Origin: Flavobacterium sp. ALD4
GTDB lineage: Bacteria; Bacteroidota; Bacteroidia; Flavobacteriales; Flavobacteriaceae
Assembly: GCF_002836475.1 (NCBI RefSeq)
Contig: NZ_PJBJ01000022.1
Location: 62,001 to 126,000 of the forward strand
Length of the DNA: 64,000 nucleotides
Direction of reading: 5' to 3'
Shown here: one piece after another, positions 16,861-25,938 of the stretch
Numbering within the stretch: position 1 is the stretch's first letter
Layout: every line of letters begins with the position of its first letter
Program-made: the position numbers and the translations under genes
Notes under the pieces: generated by a model
What the model was told of the DNA's origin: nothing
The model's input: the letters and a program-made list of their open reading frames with translations, nothing else
The model's database searches: none

Positions 16861-17919
16861 TTAGGATTTTTCTTCTTTGTTAAAGTAAACTAAGTAATAG
16901 TACATCTGTTTTTCTTCGTCCCAACCTTTTTCAACATATTTCTCAGCACTTTCAGGATTGATAAAATCCATTTTGATTTGGATGTGTGTATCTAAGTTGA
17001 TTACGTTTTTTATTGATTTACGGGCATCCGTAACTGCAGCATTAGCAATGGGGAATGAGGTTACGTCTTCAATGCTGTATTTTTCTCCTTTATCAACTTT
17101 GTAATTTTTAAATTCCGGAATAAGGTCTGGGTTATCCAATACCTCATTTAAGAAATTAGTTTCTTCAAATTGATCATTTTTAGCAAAATAATTCACAGAA
17201 CGGTTCATGAACATTACCTCTTCTTTTTTATCTTCTGCAGGAAAAACGACATCCTTCGCAAAGTTTTGGCAGAATTTTAAGTACTTTTTAGTAATAAAAT
17301 TTTCATCCTCGAAGGCATCAACAGAAAGAAAGTGCTCTAACCAGTATCTGGCATCATAGCGGTTGCTGTCAACAGTCAATATTTTATATCCTTCTTCTTT
17401 TTTATGATTAAAAATCAAGCATCCTTTATCTAGTTTACTCAGGTTAATCCCTTGTTGCAGGATCATTTCTAAATGGGTTCCTTTTTCTTCAAATTGTAAA
17501 AAATCAGCTTGCAACTCACTTTTAAAAACACCGATGGCATCAACGACGTTGTTATCGATATTAACGTTTGTTAGATAAGTCACGTACACCTCTCCGTTTT
17601 TGATGTGAGGGTGATTGGATTGTTCAAATAAATGTTTGGTGATATTCTTTGAATTCTCATGTAAACTGGCTGGGTTTTCAAAAATGGCGGATGCAAATTT
17701 ATACATGTCGTTGTAATCCAAATCAACTTCATGGGCAAACTGAAAATAGTTTTCTTCTTTTTCTCTAAAAGGTTTCAAGAAAAATTCTTTTATAAGGGGC
17801 ACAATTTCATCTTGAAGACTAAAAGGTTGCTCTGATAAGAAGAGAGCTTCGTTACGACTTTTATTTCCAACGCGATGAATGGAAAGAGTCTCAATATGAG
17901 CGTTGTACAGGTTTATCAT
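16861..17919 (-). CDS. Nucleoid-associated protein (NdpA/NA37 family)
   Basis: A 352-residue protein. The frame is open from 18078, but the ATG at 17919 (MINLYNAHIETLSIHRVG) is the family-like start and leaves room for the terminator of the upstream gene. The sequence matches the NA37/NdpA family: an N-terminal half with the lines FAHEVDLDYNDMYKFA and GEVYVTYLTNVNID, and a C-terminal half ending in YLVYFNKEEKS. Family members (E. coli YejK) associate with the nucleoid and bind double-stranded DNA; the exact role is unclear. It is predicted to be cytoplasmic and is followed by a strong bidirectional terminator. Confidence 0.85.
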   Translation of the reverse strand: MINLYNAHIETLSIHRVGNKSRNEALFLSEQPFSLQDEIVPLIKEFFLKPFREKEENYFQFAHEVDLDYNDMYKFASAIFENPASLHENSKNITKHLFEQSNHPHIKNGEVYVTYLTNVNIDNNVVDAIGVFKSELQADFLQFEEKGTHLEMILQQGINLSKLDKGCLIFNHKKEEGYKILTVDSNRYDARYWLEHFLSVDAFEDENFITKKYLKFCQNFAKDVVFPAEDKKEEVMFMNRSVNYFAKNDQFEETNFLNEVLDNPDLIPEFKNYKVDKGEKYSIEDVTSFPIANAAVTDARKSIKNVINLDTHIQIKMDFINPESAEKYVEKGWDEEKQMYYYLVYFNKEEKS

Positions 17920-17941
17920 TTTATGGTTTATTTTTTTAGAT

Positions 17942-17983
17942 AAAAAAGCCAAGACTAAAGACGAGAGAGCAGTCTTTAATCTT
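17942..17983 (-). terminator. Intrinsic terminator after the acidic pRiA4b-type gene
   Basis: Arms aagactaaagac and gtctttaatctt (one mismatch) enclose a nine-base loop, and on the minus strand the stem is followed by GGCTTTTTTA. It lies between the stop at 18011 and the start of the nucleoid-associated gene. Confidence 0.7.
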
Positions 17984-18010
17984 AGCTCTTGATTCTTGTT
18001 TTTTACTGTC

Positions 18011-18550
18011 TTAATTCCAATTTTCTTCAAAACCGAAATCCTCGAAGTTATCGTCTCCTTCAAACATGTCCAAATCATCTTGATCTAAATCATCTTCAAA
18101 TTCACTTGCAAAATCATCTGCATTATCAGCTTCAAAGTTTTTTTCTGCTGCCTCATCAGGCATTTCACCATGAGAAAAGAGCGTTTCAGGGTATAAATTA
18201 CCAGCGACCTGCTCTTCGACAGCAGCCAATTCAACTAAGAATGTCCACATGTTGATAAAGTCATACACGTAGATGATTTTTGTATTTTTCTCGTCCAAAA
18301 GGTCTGATAATGGGTAAGCACTCATCGTTTTTTGCTCGCCTGGAACATCACCAGTGTCAAAAAGTGAAATTTCATCTTCTTGGTTCCATGTTTCATCACA
18401 AGTATAGAATGAAGCCACTTCCATGCCATCAAAACCAAAGGAGTTGAAAATTGCATTGTGTAAATCTTCTAAAGTGTCATCTGCAAGAATTGCAATGTCT
18501 CTAAATATATCTTCTTCAGCATCTAGAACTACTCTGAATTTGTAAACCAT
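18011..18550 (-). CDS. pRiA4b ORF-3-like protein (IS1096 passenger TnpR family)
   Basis: A 179-residue protein whose N-terminal 120 residues (VYKFRVVLDAEEDIFRDI, LHNAIFNSFGFDG, KIIYVYDFINMWTFLVEL) match the plasmid pRiA4b ORF-3-like family. The name IS1096 element passenger comes from mycobacterial relatives; there are no transposon ends here, and the gene appears to be a resident chromosomal gene in flavobacteria. The last 45 residues are extremely acidic (runs of Asp and Glu), which could act as a nucleic-acid mimic or a charged tail. Cytoplasmic. Biochemical function unknown. A TAnnTTTG element precedes it. Confidence 0.85.
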   Translation of the reverse strand: MVYKFRVVLDAEEDIFRDIAILADDTLEDLHNAIFNSFGFDGMEVASFYTCDETWNQEDEISLFDTGDVPGEQKTMSAYPLSDLLDEKNTKIIYVYDFINMWTFLVELAAVEEQVAGNLYPETLFSHGEMPDEAAEKNFEADNADDFASEFEDDLDQDDLDMFEGDDNFEDFGFEENWN

Positions 18551-18573
18551 AATCTTTGTTTTTATTGAAAGGA

Positions 18574-18581
18574 CAAAGGTA
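18574..18581 (-). promoter_or_regulatory. Candidate -7 element of the 18550 gene
   Basis: The minus strand reads TACCTTTG, a match to TAnnTTTG, 23 bases before the ATG at 18550. A palindrome-like tcccgaagttttggga (18602-18617) lies about 20 bases further upstream, where a -33 element would fall. Confidence 0.55.
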
Positions 18582-18770
18582 AAATTTAATTTTATATTTC
18601 ATCCCGAAGTTTTGGGACAGATTCCAGATTTGTTGATAAGATTTTTGCGTATGCATTTTTAAAGTGCAAAGTCAATTGTATAGTAATCTACTGATTTGAA
18701 AAAAAAATAAACACGTTAATTTAATTAGCAAGAATGAAAATGCAATGTCTATAGTTATTATAGGGTTGAA

Positions 18771-19370
18771 TCATTTGTTTTTAAAAGTGTTGTGGATTCT
18801 CTTTCTAAATTTGTGATATTTTTCATGACTCGGATAATATCTGTTTGATGTCATGTTATTAAAAATTAAGGCTACAATCAAGAGGATTAATACGCCACTT
18901 AGTACAGGTGTAATCACATACCAATACCCCATGTTTTTTATTTCTTCCGAGCCTGTTACTGCTATCAAAGCAGTAGCCCCTCCAGGAGGATGTAATGTTT
19001 TTGTCAATTGCATTAAAACAATTGAAATTGAAACAGATAAGGACGCTGTTAGCCACATGATATCTGGGACAAATGTAGCGACAGTAACCCCCACGATTGC
19101 TGAAATGACATGGCCACCAACTAAATTTCGGGGTTGGGCTAGAGGGCTTTGAATTACGCCGTAAATTAAGACGCAGGAGGCGCCAAAGGAACCGATAAGA
19201 TAAACTACATCAGAATGAGGAAGCGTTTTGGATTGCATGTAGGCAATAATTCCAATTCCTGCAAAGGAGCCTATAAATGCCCAAAAATTTTCTTTAAAAT
19301 CGACCAGAGTTTCTTTATAAAGGACATATCTGGTTTTGCGGTAACCTCTTTTTATTTTTTGAATTGGCAT
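18771..19370 (-). CDS. HPP family membrane protein
   Basis: A 199-residue membrane protein with four to five hydrophobic helices and the family signature KTLHPPGGATALIAVTG (about residues 124-140), which gives HPP proteins their name. The loop SPLAQPRNLVGGHVISAIVG is also typical. HPP proteins are integral inner-membrane proteins; plant and cyanobacterial members have been linked to nitrite transport, but the substrate of this one is not known. Length is normal for bacterial members without CBS domains. The VOC-family gene 27 bases upstream (19397..19795) reads in the same direction and may be co-transcribed. Confidence 0.88.
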   Translation of the reverse strand: MPIQKIKRGYRKTRYVLYKETLVDFKENFWAFIGSFAGIGIIAYMQSKTLPHSDVVYLIGSFGASCVLIYGVIQSPLAQPRNLVGGHVISAIVGVTVATFVPDIMWLTASLSVSISIVLMQLTKTLHPPGGATALIAVTGSEEIKNMGYWYVITPVLSGVLILLIVALIFNNMTSNRYYPSHEKYHKFRKRIHNTFKNK

Positions 19371-19396
19371 GAACTACTGAATAGGATGTAAGATAA

Positions 19397-19795
19397 TTAA
19401 AGATTCTGTTTTTCGTAAAATTCGATTGGTAAATCATCAGGGTCAGTAATAAAGAAAAATTGTTTTCCGGTGTATTCATCTTTTCGAATGTTTTCTGAGG
19501 GAATGTTGTTTTGGACTAAAGAAGAACGTGTTTGTTCCACATTGTCGACTTCAAAACCCAAATGACGCAAACCGCAACTTTCAGGACGAGAAAGTCTTTT
19601 AGGCGGATTGGGAAAGGAGAAAAGTTCGACGATGTAATTCCCATTCAAAGTCAAGTCCAGTTTGTAAGAATCTCGTTCAGCACGGTAAATTTCTTGAAGT
19701 ACTTCTAACCCTATAATTTGTGTGTAAAAGCTTTTTGATTTTTGATAATCAGAGCAAATAACGGCAGTATGGTGTACTTTATTTAATTGAAGCAT
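19397..19795 (-). CDS. gloA2: Glyoxalase/VOC family protein (YaeR-like)
   Basis: A 132-residue protein that closely follows E. coli YaeR in length and layout: start MLQLNKVHHTAVICSDY, YRAERDSYKLDLTLNG, IVELFSFPNPP, SCGLRHLGFEVD and DPDDLPIEFYE. The ATG at 19795 is chosen since YaeR begins at the same place; an upstream ATG at 19822 would add nine residues. The VOC fold has metal ligands His (HH near residue 8), Glu (VELFSF), His (LRHLGF) and Glu (IEFYE). Such enzymes isomerise or detoxify reactive carbonyl adducts; actual substrate is not proven even for YaeR. The symbol is by resemblance. Confidence 0.85.
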   Translation of the reverse strand: MLQLNKVHHTAVICSDYQKSKSFYTQIIGLEVLQEIYRAERDSYKLDLTLNGNYIVELFSFPNPPKRLSRPESCGLRHLGFEVDNVEQTRSSLVQNNIPSENIRKDEYTGKQFFFITDPDDLPIEFYEKQNL

Positions 19796-19985
19796 AGAAG
19801 GATTATTATTGTGGAGATGCATTTAACAAAAAATCTATATTGTTACAACGCACAAATAGAAGAGCGATGCAGATCAGTTGCGGTTTATAAATAGTTGTAT
19901 TTCGTTCTTAAAAAGTGAAATGACTTTATCGATTAATTGTGTTTTGAGGCAAAAATAGACAAATTGTATTATACCCAGCGTGGTA

Positions 19986-20543
19986 TTATTGGTTAAGTTG
20001 TCTGATTACTTTTGCTGGGTTGCCCACAGCTAATGAATTGTCAGGAATATCCTTTGTAACAACAGATCCAGCACCTATCACACATCCTTTTCCAATCGTG
20101 ATACCGGGACAGATTACCGAATTACCACCTATCCAGCAATCGTCGCCAATTGTTATGGGTAAGGCACTTTCAAGCGTTTTTCTTGCTTCGGCATCCAGTG
20201 GGTGAGTGGCCGTATACAATTGCACTCCCGGAGCAAAAAACACATTAGAACCAATAATTACGGGAGCGCAATCCAGCACCACGCAGTTGACATTGAAATA
20301 CACATTCTCCCCACAACTAATATTATAACCATAGTCACAATGAAAGGGCGGCTCAATATACAAGTTCACATCCGCATTCGGAATCAGTTCCTTGATAATA
20401 TCTCTTGCTTTTTTGGTTATGCGGTATTCGGTGACATTCAGTCTATGGAGTAGGTTTTTGGCGCGTCTTCGGTCTTTTATTAGGATTGCATCGCCGGCCA
20501 AATAATATTCGCCGGCAATCATTTTCTCTTTTTCGGTAGTCAT
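19986..20543 (-). CDS. maa: Sugar O-acetyltransferase (maltose acetyltransferase type)
   Basis: A 185-residue acyltransferase of the left-handed beta-helix class. The N-terminal helix block KMIAGEYYLAGDAILIKDR matches the maltose/galactoside acetyltransferase N-terminal domain, and the hexapeptide region includes FHCDYGYNISCGENVYFN, ATHPLDAEAR (catalytic His in THPL) and DDCWIGGNSVICPGITIG. Enzymes of this kind transfer acetyl from acetyl-CoA to the 6-hydroxyl of sugars. The acceptor sugar is not evident. The gene stands alone, its 3' neighbour being the VOC gene about 190 bases away. Length is typical of the family. Confidence 0.88.
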   Translation of the reverse strand: MTTEKEKMIAGEYYLAGDAILIKDRRRAKNLLHRLNVTEYRITKKARDIIKELIPNADVNLYIEPPFHCDYGYNISCGENVYFNVNCVVLDCAPVIIGSNVFFAPGVQLYTATHPLDAEARKTLESALPITIGDDCWIGGNSVICPGITIGKGCVIGAGSVVTKDIPDNSLAVGNPAKVIRQLNQ

Positions 20544-20751
20544 ATATCGGTTTTAGCTAAAAATTGTTCTTAAATACGGGGGGTCATTTTTATTTAATTT
20601 TACTTCAGTTACGCTTTTCTACATTTGTCCCCATTTAGCGACTGTATATATGTGTTAATTTTTCCTTTCGAATTTTACTGTATTCAGTATTTTCTAGAAC
20701 CTATTAAGTTTATCAGATTCTAGTTAAAAACTGTTTTTGCTCGTGTGAAAG
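20544..20751. other. Non-coding stretch with no recognised content
   Basis: AT-rich sequence between the acetyltransferase start and the degraded element. No open frame, repeat or hairpin that I can support; it may hold the acetyltransferase promoter on the minus strand. Confidence 0.4.
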
Positions 20752-20940
20752 TAGGCTGTTTCATAAAATATTAGGTAGATAGTTCAAATTATGCTTCCTG
20801 CTCTTTTTGTTTCAGAAACAAATTTAATGTTTTTAAGTCAATGGGGTAGTCCTTGTAATTAATATTGAATTTAATTTTAAGATGTAAAATGTAAAATAAC
20901 TCATCGTATATGTTCTGTAATTTACCCTTGTCTGGGTCTT
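20752..20940 (-). other. Degraded ORF remnant, possibly the end of an insertion sequence
   Basis: The minus strand reads about 50 residues (KLQNIYDELFYILHLKIKFN ... LFLKQKEQEA, stop at 20789) with no start. Just beyond lies aggctgtttcataaaa at 20752, which resembles an insertion-sequence end. A similar inverted copy, ttttcatgaaacagctt, lies at 21539-21555 on the far side of the LytTR remnant. I cannot identify the ORF; insertion-sequence origin is inferred from the inverted ends and from its junction with a truncated regulator. Confidence 0.4.
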
Positions 20941-21471
20941 CATGTGGCCTATGATGTATTCCTTTTGCGAGCGTTTAAATTAAACAGCATTGATTACTTT
21001 TTAAAAGCAATTGAAGAAGAGGACTTAGGGCTAGCTGTTTCTAAAATTAAAGAACGACTTGCCAAAAAAGAAAAGTTACAGTTCGATCGTGACAAGATAA
21101 AAAAAATGTTTTCTAATGCTTTTGAAAAAGAATATAAAAAACGATTGAGCGTAAAAATAGGTCAGCATTTAAAAGTAATTTAAAAAGAGGAGATCGAATT
21201 TTTTTTTATCGAAAATAGGGGTGCTTCTATTAACACATTCGACAAAGTAAATTATCTTGTTGAATCAACTTTAGAAGTTTTGGAATAGGAATTATCGGCA
21301 AAATATTTTTTTAGAATCAACCAAAAGTTTATCATTCCTATGAAAGCAATTAAGAAAATTGTGCTTTATAGTAACTTTCGTTTGAAAGTGATTTTGCCTT
21401 CTTATGGCTATAATGCTATTATTTTAAGTAGAGAAAAAGTAGCCGATTCCAAAGTGTGGATTTTAGAGTAA
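20935..21471 (+). pseudogene. Broken LytTR-family response regulator
   Basis: The 3' two thirds of a LytTR regulator can be read in one frame: AYDVFLLRAFKLNSIDYFLK (end of the receiver domain, normally AYDEFAL), SKIKERLAKKEKLQFD (linker), RLSVKIGQHLKVI, a stop at 21181, then EEIEFFFIENRGASINTF, LVESTLEVLE, a stop at 21286, and KYFFRINQKFIIPMKAIKKI to LSREKVADSKVWILE, stop at 21471. The first part of the receiver domain with the phospho-acceptor is gone, replaced by unrelated sequence at about 20940. Two internal stops and the 5' truncation make it a pseudogene; it would have been a DNA-binding regulator. Confidence 0.85.
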
Positions 21472-21577
21472 AAAATTAAAAAAAAAGCAGTTTTAAAAAG
21501 GCCTAAATCTAGTTTGATTTTCTCAAAACAAATAGAACTTTTCATGAAACAGCTTCCGCTTATTCATAGACTGAAGG

Positions 21578-21760
21578 TTAGTCAAATAATGATTTAAGTT
21601 CTTTTTCAGTCTTACCTAATTTTTGTTGTAGTTTTCCCCACACTTCATCTTCTTTCCCTTCGTCACATAACAAATCGTCTTCGGTAAGTTCTGCAAATTT
21701 TTGTTTTAGCTTTCCTTTCAATTCGTTCCAGTTTCCTTTAATTTGTTCTGAGTTTGACAT
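21578..21760 (-). CDS. CsbD family stress protein
   Basis: A 60-residue hydrophilic protein, [20 protein letters not shown] at the N-terminus, then [18 protein letters not shown] and [12 protein letters not shown]. This is the full-length CsbD fold (a small helical bundle); family members are abundant general-stress proteins in bacteria, with no defined biochemical activity. The family pattern of a Gly-Asn-Trp turn followed by Lys/Glu-rich helices is fully kept. Cytoplasmic. It stands alone between the LytTR remnant and the CDP-alcohol transferase gene, with about 200 bases of leader. Confidence 0.9.
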   Translation of the reverse strand: MSNSEQIKGNWNELKGKLKQKFAELTEDDLLCDEGKEDEVWGKLQQKLGKTEKELKSLFD

Positions 21761-21962
21761 AGTGTTGGTTTTTTTAGTTGTAATTTTTTACCGTGAAGTT
21801 GAATAAGAACGTAACATTAAATATTCTGTACTTTGTAAAGTTAATCTATGGTTGCTATTTGATAGGATTTTTAAAATTAAACTGATACAGTAGATTAAGA
21901 GTTATAATAAAATGGTAATCAAGTTGTTGCAGTCCTTATATAGGTTTTGTCTATAGTCACTT

Positions 21963-22736
21963 TTATGTTTTAAAAAAGCGTTTTCTTATTCCTATTAGTA
22001 TAAATATGAAAAAGGAATATCCAATTAGAAAAGCGGTTATATATTCGATATATCCCATAGCTAACATTAAGGAGATTAACAGTAACTGAAACCCTAATCC
22101 ATATAGCGAAACAAAAGTCATAAACCAGTTTGGAAATGTTTTTACCTTGTAGGCACTTTTGTCCATGGTATGAATAATTTTGTCAAATCCTCCGTAAACT
22201 ATTGTATATATTTTGAATAAAATATCAACTGATTTTTGACTTTCGCCGGCTAATGCTCTAGGTGATTCGTCTTCGAAAATCTTACTCGTTTTATCTCCTC
22301 CAACCGATTTATTACGCAAAATTACGTAGTAATAATTGTATAAAGTTCCTTGCAATTGAATACAAAAAAAGGCGCCTAATGCAACAAGAATTGATGTTTG
22401 CGAAGCGTAGCATATGGCCGCTAAAAACAAGAAGTTTAAGATGATGTCAAAAACACTATCGAGGTATCTACCAGTGTAGGAGGGTGTGTTTTTTATTCTG
22501 GCAAGTTCTCCATCAGCACCGTCAATAATTGATTTTAAAATGATGAAAAAACCAGCTAAGTAATACTGGTTTTGTAATATGCAGTAAATAGCTATTCCTC
22601 CCGAAACTCCAAAAAGAAGTGTGACATGAATGGGTGTGAATCGAGTGTTTTTTAATTTTTGCGCAAATAATGTGGCTAGTGGTCTTCCATAATCGGATAG
22701 GTCAAGAAATTTATCTTGAGCAGCAAGTTTTGACAT
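21963..22736 (-). CDS. CDP-alcohol phosphatidyltransferase family protein
   Basis: A 257-residue inner-membrane enzyme with about six hydrophobic helices. The family catalytic motif DG-x2-AR-x8-G-x3-D-x3-D is complete from DGELAR (about residue 93) through GRYLDSVFD. It transfers a phosphoalcohol from a CDP-activated donor to an alcohol such as glycerol phosphate, inositol or serine. The acceptor cannot be told: the sequence is not clearly PgsA or PssA, and the C-terminal half is longer than in PgsA. It stands alone between the CsbD gene and heme A synthase. Confidence 0.87.
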   Translation of the reverse strand: MSKLAAQDKFLDLSDYGRPLATLFAQKLKNTRFTPIHVTLLFGVSGGIAIYCILQNQYYLAGFFIILKSIIDGADGELARIKNTPSYTGRYLDSVFDIILNFLFLAAICYASQTSILVALGAFFCIQLQGTLYNYYYVILRNKSVGGDKTSKIFEDESPRALAGESQKSVDILFKIYTIVYGGFDKIIHTMDKSAYKVKTFPNWFMTFVSLYGLGFQLLLISLMLAMGYIEYITAFLIGYSFFIFILIGIRKRFFKT

Positions 22737-22788
22737 TTTGAGTTAATAAACAAGGAAATGTGACAATATAGTCAATTGTAAAAGTACT

Positions 22789-23808
22789 TTAAAAAAGCAT
22801 TTTTTTATTATTAGATTCTAAAATTGTGTAAAATTGAACACCAAAAAGGAGCGTGGCTAACACTACATGAATGGTTTGAGTTCCGAACGGGAATGCAAAA
22901 TAATACATTAATATTCCGGAGATGATTTCAATAAACAGGATGATTATAACCCAATTTATTTTATTGAATCCCAGAGTTAGTTTTCTATTGAGGTAAAATA
23001 AATACAAGTTAGTTAATAGGACGATTATTGAAAAAGAGCGATGGATATAAAATGCAATAGTAGGATTTTGAAGCCACATAATTTCAGGAGCACCAGTTTC
23101 AGAGACGATATCCACATGCTCACGAACCGTGGTTCCTAGAACGATTTGAATGATGGTCAGACCTAATGCGCCAGCTAATATCCAATTAAACTTTTGATTG
23201 AAAACAAGTGTTTTGTTATGTTTTTTCACGGTATAAATCACAATCAATTGAAGCGCTACAATTAATAATGCAGCCAGCATGTGAGTGGTTATTTTGAAAG
23301 GATTTAAAACAGAGTCAACAACCGTTTTTCCTAACCAAGCTTGAAAACCCATTAAAACACAAATCAAGAAAGTAAGTAAAATGAGTTTTTTGTTTTCTTT
23401 TCGATATCCAAATGATAATATAAATGTGATTACACAAGCGATTCCAGCCAATGCTCCTAATAAGCGATTGATGTATTCAACCCAAGTATGGATTGGATTA
23501 AAAATAGCGTAATCATGTTTCGTGTATTTTTCCCAGTTAGTCGAATCGAAAGATGTCTTCGAGGTAAAATCATTTTTAGCTACTAATAATGCTTCTTCTT
23601 TAATAATTACTTGCCCTTTATCATATTCTTTTCCAGCAGCGAATAGTAACTCTTGCTGCTCTGTTGGGGGGATATAATATCCAAAACATTTTGGCCAATC
23701 TGGACATCCCATTCCAGATCCAGTTAGTCGAACAAATGCACCAGCAAAAATGACAAGATACACTAGAATTAAAGCTATTTGTGCTGAGGTTAAAAAGTAT
23801 TTTTTCAC
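22789..23808 (-). CDS. ctaA: Heme A synthase (COX15/CtaA family)
   Basis: A 339-residue inner-membrane protein with eight hydrophobic helices arranged as two four-helix halves. Family marks: GAFVRLTGSGMGCPDWPKCF near the N-terminus with a Cys pair, HTWVEYINRLLGALAG, and the heme-ligand His residues in THMLAAL and YIHRSFSI. It oxidises heme O to heme A for cytochrome c oxidase. Translation appears to start at a GTG at 23808 (MKKYFLTSAQ), since no ATG lies upstream in frame. The CCA-adding enzyme gene lies 58 bases upstream in the same direction. Confidence 0.93.
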   Translation of the reverse strand: MKKYFLTSAQIALILVYLVIFAGAFVRLTGSGMGCPDWPKCFGYYIPPTEQQELLFAAGKEYDKGQVIIKEEALLVAKNDFTSKTSFDSTNWEKYTKHDYAIFNPIHTWVEYINRLLGALAGIACVITFILSFGYRKENKKLILLTFLICVLMGFQAWLGKTVVDSVLNPFKITTHMLAALLIVALQLIVIYTVKKHNKTLVFNQKFNWILAGALGLTIIQIVLGTTVREHVDIVSETGAPEIMWLQNPTIAFYIHRSFSIIVLLTNLYLFYLNRKLTLGFNKINWVIIILFIEIISGILMYYFAFPFGTQTIHVVLATLLFGVQFYTILESNNKKMLF

Positions 23809-23866
23809 TTTAAATATTTTTTTGCAAAATTATCTATTTTAGGTTTAGAAATAAAATACACAAAAG

Positions 23867-25294
23867 TTAAACTTTAACTAATCCTATCTTCTTGGCCCTT
23901 TTTAGCATGAAGTCATAAGCGGCTTGATATTCATTAGCGATTTCGCCTTCTAATATGGCTTCTTTTATGGCTTCTTTAAGCATGCCTATTTCTTTTGAAG
24001 GCTTAAGATTGAAAATTTCCATAATTTCTTCTCCTGTTATCGGTGGTTGAAAATTACGGACTTGATCGCGCTCTTCTACTTCCACTATTTTTTTTCGGAC
24101 AATTTCAAAATTGGCATGGTATTTTTTGAATTTACTTGAATTTTTAGTAGTAATATCAGCTTCGCACAAGGTCATTAAGTTCTCTACTTCTTCTCCAGCA
24201 TCAAAAACCAAACGACGAACAGCAGAATCTGTAACTGTTTCTTGCGATAAAACAATCGGGCGTGAGCTCATCATTACCATTTTTTGAACAAATTTCATTT
24301 TTTGGTTCAATGGCATGTGTAAACGTTCAAATATTTTTTTGACCATTTTTCCGCCTAGAAATTCATGTCCATGAAAAGTCCACCCTTGTTTTTTGTTGAA
24401 GCGTTTGGTTGGGGCTTTTCCTATATCGTGCAATAAAGCAGCCCAGCGCAACCAAACGTCGTCTGTGTTTGGGCATATATTGTCTACGACCTCCAGTGTG
24501 TGGTAAAAATTATTTTTGTGGGTTTGTCCCTCGATTTCTTCCACTTGATTTAAGGCTGTCAATTCGGGTAGAAGGATGTCCAGAAGTCCAGTTTTATATA
24601 GTAGTAAGAAACCAACAGATGGTTTGTCGGTCGAAAGGATTTTGTTTAGCTCCTCAACGATACGTTCTCCAGAAATAATTTTGATGCGTTCAGCATTTTT
24701 AGCAATAGATTGGAATGACTTTGTCTCTATCTCAAAATCCAATTGATTAGCAAAACGAATGGCTCTTAACATTCGTAAAGGATCATCAGAGTAAGTGATG
24801 TCTGGTTCAAGAGGAGTCCTGAGAATCTTATTTTTTAAATCGTCAAGTCCTCCAAAAGGATCTGAAAGCTCTCCAAAATTGTTAGCGTTCAATGATAATG
24901 CCAGAGCGTTTATGGTGAAATCACGACGGTTTTGATCGTCTTCTAGTGTTCCGTCTTCTACAACGGGGTTCCTACTATCAAAGTGGTAGGATTCTTTTCT
25001 TGCTCCAACAAATTCAATATCTGTATCTTCAAAACGCAACATGGCGGTACCATACGTTTTGAAAACCTGTACTTTTGGTTGTTTTGGAAGTAATTGGGAA
25101 ACTTTTAAAGCCAATTTAATTCCGCTGCCAACAGCAACAATGTCTATGTCTTTTTTAAAATCTCTATTTAAGATTAAGTCTCTTACGAAACCACCAATCA
25201 CGTAACTGTCAACGTTTAGTTCTTGGGAAGCTTGTGTGATGACTTCAAAAATTTTATTGTTTAAAAACTCTTTATAGGAAGTTTTAATATTCAT
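23867..25294 (-). CDS. cca: CCA tRNA nucleotidyltransferase with HD domain
   Basis: A 475-residue class II nucleotidyltransferase. The head domain has [20 protein letters not shown] (GGxVRD plus the DxD metal site DID), followed by the RRDFTINAL motif and [15 protein letters not shown] of the poly(A)-polymerase/CCA family. An HD domain follows with [12 protein letters not shown] (about residue 288). It adds or repairs the 3' CCA of tRNA, the HD part giving phosphatase or phosphodiesterase activity in relatives. It sits between tsaC-like and heme A synthase genes, all on the minus strand. Confidence 0.93.
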   Translation of the reverse strand: MNIKTSYKEFLNNKIFEVITQASQELNVDSYVIGGFVRDLILNRDFKKDIDIVAVGSGIKLALKVSQLLPKQPKVQVFKTYGTAMLRFEDTDIEFVGARKESYHFDSRNPVVEDGTLEDDQNRRDFTINALALSLNANNFGELSDPFGGLDDLKNKILRTPLEPDITYSDDPLRMLRAIRFANQLDFEIETKSFQSIAKNAERIKIISGERIVEELNKILSTDKPSVGFLLLYKTGLLDILLPELTALNQVEEIEGQTHKNNFYHTLEVVDNICPNTDDVWLRWAALLHDIGKAPTKRFNKKQGWTFHGHEFLGGKMVKKIFERLHMPLNQKMKFVQKMVMMSSRPIVLSQETVTDSAVRRLVFDAGEEVENLMTLCEADITTKNSSKFKKYHANFEIVRKKIVEVEERDQVRNFQPPITGEEIMEIFNLKPSKEIGMLKEAIKEAILEGEIANEYQAAYDFMLKRAKKIGLVKV

Positions 25295-25368
25295 TATTAT
25301 GTGTTTAAAGTTTAAAGTTTAAAGTTGCGAAACTTTAAGTACTAAAAACCGTGACTGAAAACTAATTG

Positions 25369-25938
25369 CTATTTACGAATTACTTTCACCTGGGCATCAT
25401 TCGTCAATTTTATGATAGTAGATGGTTTTCCGGCAATTTTATCGCGTTGCAAATTTACAACATAGTCAACACCTTTGATAATCTCGGGGCTGATTTCTTT
25501 GAAACTTTTTGGAGTTGGCTGGCCTGAAATATTTGCCGAAGTGGATACCAATGGTTTCTTCATCTTTTCCATTAATTTGAAACAGAAAGGTTCTTTCACG
25601 AGTCTGATTCCTAGTGTATTGTCTGTAGCGATTAGGTTTGGCGCTACATTTCGTGGATGGTCCAGAATTATGGTTGTTGGGTTTTCGGACAAATCCATGA
25701 TTTGCCAGGCCACCTCAGGAATATCCTTAAAGACGTTGTACATCATTCTTTCTCCATTCATCAAAACAATCATGCTTTGGGTTTCGGCTCTTTGTTTGAG
25801 TTTGTATATTTTGGCTACAGCTTCAGGATTTGTCGCGTCACATCCGATACCCCAAACGGTATCTGTGGGATATAGTATAATGCCACCTTCTTTTATGACT
25901 TCGTATGCTTTGTGAACTTCTTCGTTAAGATTTTCCAT
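25369..25938 (-). CDS. tsaC: L-threonylcarbamoyladenylate synthase (Sua5/YrdC)
   Basis: A 189-residue YrdC-fold protein: GGIILYPTDTVWGIGCDATN and AVAKIYKLKQRAETQSMIV at the N-terminus (ATP- and threonine-binding), LVSTSANISGQPTP in the middle and PSTIIKL near the end. It makes threonylcarbamoyl-AMP from threonine, bicarbonate and ATP, the first step of the universal t6A37 modification of tRNAs that read ANN codons. Length matches YrdC-only proteins rather than the longer Sua5. It is divergent from the Kdo-kinase-like gene, with 377 bases between the two starts that contain a TTA repeat. Confidence 0.93.
   Translation of the reverse strand: MENLNEEVHKAYEVIKEGGIILYPTDTVWGIGCDATNPEAVAKIYKLKQRAETQSMIVLMNGERMMYNVFKDIPEVAWQIMDLSENPTTIILDHPRNVAPNLIATDNTLGIRLVKEPFCFKLMEKMKKPLVSTSANISGQPTPKSFKEISPEIIKGVDYVVNLQRDKIAGKPSTIIKLTNDAQVKVIRK

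Noticed and set aside
18011..18550. Possible transposon passenger gene, because of the IS1096 name
   Set aside because: No inverted ends, transposase or target duplication is seen nearby; the family is chromosomal in Bacteroidota.
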